Shown: in pieces, positions 6,611 to 7,513 of the stretch | Numbering within the stretch: position 1 is the first letter of the stretch | Layout: the number at the start of each line of letters is the position of its first letter | Assembly (NCBI GenBank): GCA_036561085.1 | Contig: DATBPY010000046.1 | Coordinates: forward strand, 1 to 7,513 | DNA from: CAILHX01 sp036561085 | GTDB lineage: Bacteria; Pseudomonadota; Gammaproteobacteria; Burkholderiales; Methylophilaceae | Reading direction: 5' to 3' | Length of the DNA: 7,513 nt | Notes under the pieces: generated by a model | Database searches by the model: none | What the model was told of the DNA's origin: nothing | The model's input: the letters and a program-made list of their open reading frames with translations, nothing else | Made by a program: the position numbers and the translations under genes

Positions 6611-6712
6611 CTTTGTTGGTGCCCTTAAAGCTGGCACCCCAATACTGACCGTATCGGCAAAAAAACGATTTTCGTATAGCCGAGTTTTGACGGATTAAGT
6701 TGGAGAAATTTC
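6611..6712 (+). promoter_or_regulatory. Structured leader region before rplN
   Basis: The predicted rplN leader contains two fold elements. The first pairs GGTGCC (6618-6623) with GGCACC (6632-6637) around an 8-base loop. The second is a stack of three helices: CCGT/ACGG (6649-6652 with 6690-6693), TCGGC/GCCGA (6654-6658 with 6679-6683) and ACGA/TCGT (6665-6668 with 6672-6675) around a TTT loop. The GGAG ribosome binding site (6702-6705) lies nine bases after the outer helix. There is no coding potential and no T run of terminator type after the stems. A role as an autoregulatory or stability element is inference; I do not recognise it as a named RNA family. Confidence 0.5.
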
Positions 6713-7081
6713 ATGATTCAAATGCAATCCCGTTTAGAGGTTGCCGATAACACTGGTGCACGCGAAGTTCAATGCATCAAGGTTCTAGGTGGCTCCAGAC
6801 GTCGCTATGCGAGCATAGGCGATGTGATCAAGGTCAGCATTAAAGATGCTGCTCCGCGTGGTCGTGTAAAAAAGGGTGAAGTCTATAGCGCCGTGGTGGT
6901 TCGCACCGTGAAGGGTGTGCGTCGCCCTGATGGTTCTTTGGTGAAATTCGACAGTAACGCTGCGGTGTTGCTGAACAATAAGCTGGAGCCTATCGGCACA
7001 CGTATCTTCGGGCCAGTTACCCGTGAGTTGCGTACTGAGCGCTTCATGAAGATCGTTTCACTGGCGCCAGAAGTTTTGTAA
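6713..7081 (+). CDS. rplN: 50S ribosomal protein L14
   Basis: L14 lies at the subunit interface, contacts L19 and forms intersubunit bridges; it is also the docking site of the silencing factor RsfS. The product has 122 residues (E. coli 123) and matches throughout: MIQMQSRLEVADNTGARE, CIKVLGGSRRRYA, GDVIKVSIKDAAPRG, KKGEVYSAVVVRT, VRRPDGS and the end IGTRIFGPVTREL followed by FMKIVSLAPEVL. GGAG at 6702-6705 precedes the ATG by 7 bases. It is the first gene of the spc operon, with its own candidate promoter and leader. Confidence 0.98.
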   Translation: MIQMQSRLEVADNTGAREVQCIKVLGGSRRRYASIGDVIKVSIKDAAPRGRVKKGEVYSAVVVRTVKGVRRPDGSLVKFDSNAAVLLNNKLEPIGTRIFGPVTRELRTERFMKIVSLAPEVL

Positions 7082-7091
7082 GGAATAGGCG

Positions 7092-7409
7092 ATGAATAAA
7101 ATACGTAAAGGCGATCAAGTGATCGTCACTACCGGCAAAGACAAGGGCAAGCGTGGTGCGGTGCTGGATGTGCTGCCTACTGGCCGTCTTGTGGTCGAAG
7201 GTATTAACAAGGTCAAGCGTCATACTCGTGGCAACCCTATGAAGGGCGTTGCCGGCGGGATTATTGAGCAAGAGATGTCACTGCATATTTCGAATGTGGC
7301 GCTTTTTAATGGTGCAACACAACAAGCAAGCCGTGTTGGTTTTAAAACTTTGGATGATGGACGCAAAGTGCGCGTATTCAAATCCAATGGCGAAGTTGTT
7401 GACGCCTAA
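7092..7409 (+). CDS. rplX: 50S ribosomal protein L24
   Basis: L24 is an early assembly initiator of the 50S subunit, binding the 5' region of 23S rRNA. The product has 105 residues (E. coli 104). The KOW motif is visible near the N-terminus (KIRKGDQVIVTTGKDKGKRG, 3-22), followed by VLPTGRLVVEGINKVKRH and GGIIEQEMSLHISNVAL. The C-terminal segment VGFKTLDDGRKVRVFKSNGE also fits. AAGGA (7080-7084) overlaps the rplN stop and gives a 7-base spacing to the ATG. Confidence 0.97.
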   Translation: MNKIRKGDQVIVTTGKDKGKRGAVLDVLPTGRLVVEGINKVKRHTRGNPMKGVAGGIIEQEMSLHISNVALFNGATQQASRVGFKTLDDGRKVRVFKSNGEVVDA

Positions 7410-7418
7410 GGAATAATC

Positions 7419-7513
7419 ATGGCTAGACTTAAACAGTTATACACAGATTCTATCGTCAAGAACTTGACCACGAAGTTTGGTTACAAGTCCGTGATGCAAG
7501 TGCCGCGCATTCT
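7419..7513 (+). CDS. rplE: 50S ribosomal protein L5, 3'-truncated by window edge
   Basis: L5 binds 5S rRNA and contacts the 30S head. Only the first 31 codons are in the window: MARLKQLYTDSIVKNL, then TTKFGYKSVMQVPRI, which matches the L5 N-terminus including the conserved block NSVMQVPR. The ATG at 7419 follows the rplX stop by nine bases, with AAGGA at 7408-7412. In E. coli, S8 represses the spc operon by binding mRNA at the start of rplE. I could not make out a clear copy of that structure in the short stretch visible here. Confidence 0.95.
   Translation, partial: MARLKQLYTDSIVKNLTTKFGYKSVMQVPRI

Noticed and set aside
7395..7513. S8-binding mRNA site at the rplX-rplE junction, as in E. 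coli
   Set aside because: I looked for a matching stem and internal-loop pattern and could not establish one by eye; the region is also cut by the window end.

Overview
The window is a contiguous piece of the bacterial str-S10-spc ribosomal protein cluster, all on the + strand. It holds the end of tuf (EF-Tu), then rpsJ, rplC, rplD, rplW, rplB, rpsS, rplV, rpsC, rplP, rpmC, rpsQ, rplN, rplX and the first codons of rplE. Gene order and protein sequences fit Proteobacteria. The direct tuf-rpsJ junction and the EF-Tu C-terminal half suggest a betaproteobacterium, perhaps near Nitrosomonadales/Gallionellaceae, but that placement is inferred from remembered family sequences, not from a search.

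Layout. 2-1159: tuf lacking about 11 N-terminal codons, closed by a clean intrinsic terminator (1170-1198). 1230-1538: rpsJ, which has no evident promoter of its own. 1539-1675: an AT-rich then G-rich intergenic region with a strong sigma70-type promoter (TATAAT at 1605-1610) and a short leader hairpin. 1676-6553: ten tightly packed or overlapping genes from rplC to rpsQ. 6554-6712: a 159-base gap with a second promoter and a leader of about 100 bases that can fold. 6713-7513: rplN, rplX and the start of rplE, the head of the spc operon. No other stretch over 100 bases lacks a gene.

Functionally, EF-Tu delivers aminoacyl-tRNA to the ribosome and the other genes encode 30S and 50S proteins. 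Close spacing and overlaps (TAATG, ATGA, a 17-base overlap) imply translational coupling and balanced synthesis. Both visible promoters have GC-rich bases just after the -10 box, as expected for growth-rate or ppGpp/DksA-controlled promoters.

Most of the window is conserved housekeeping DNA and I see no hidden mobile element, CRISPR array or unknown gene system. The real oddities are a histone H1-like Ala/Lys/Pro extension of about 70 residues on the N-terminus of S17, with a plausible internal GTG start exactly at the canonical S17 boundary; a small tandem duplication at the C-terminus of L29; an Ala/Pro-rich S3 tail that runs into rplP; rpsJ placed between a terminator and a promoter; and a structured leader before rplN.
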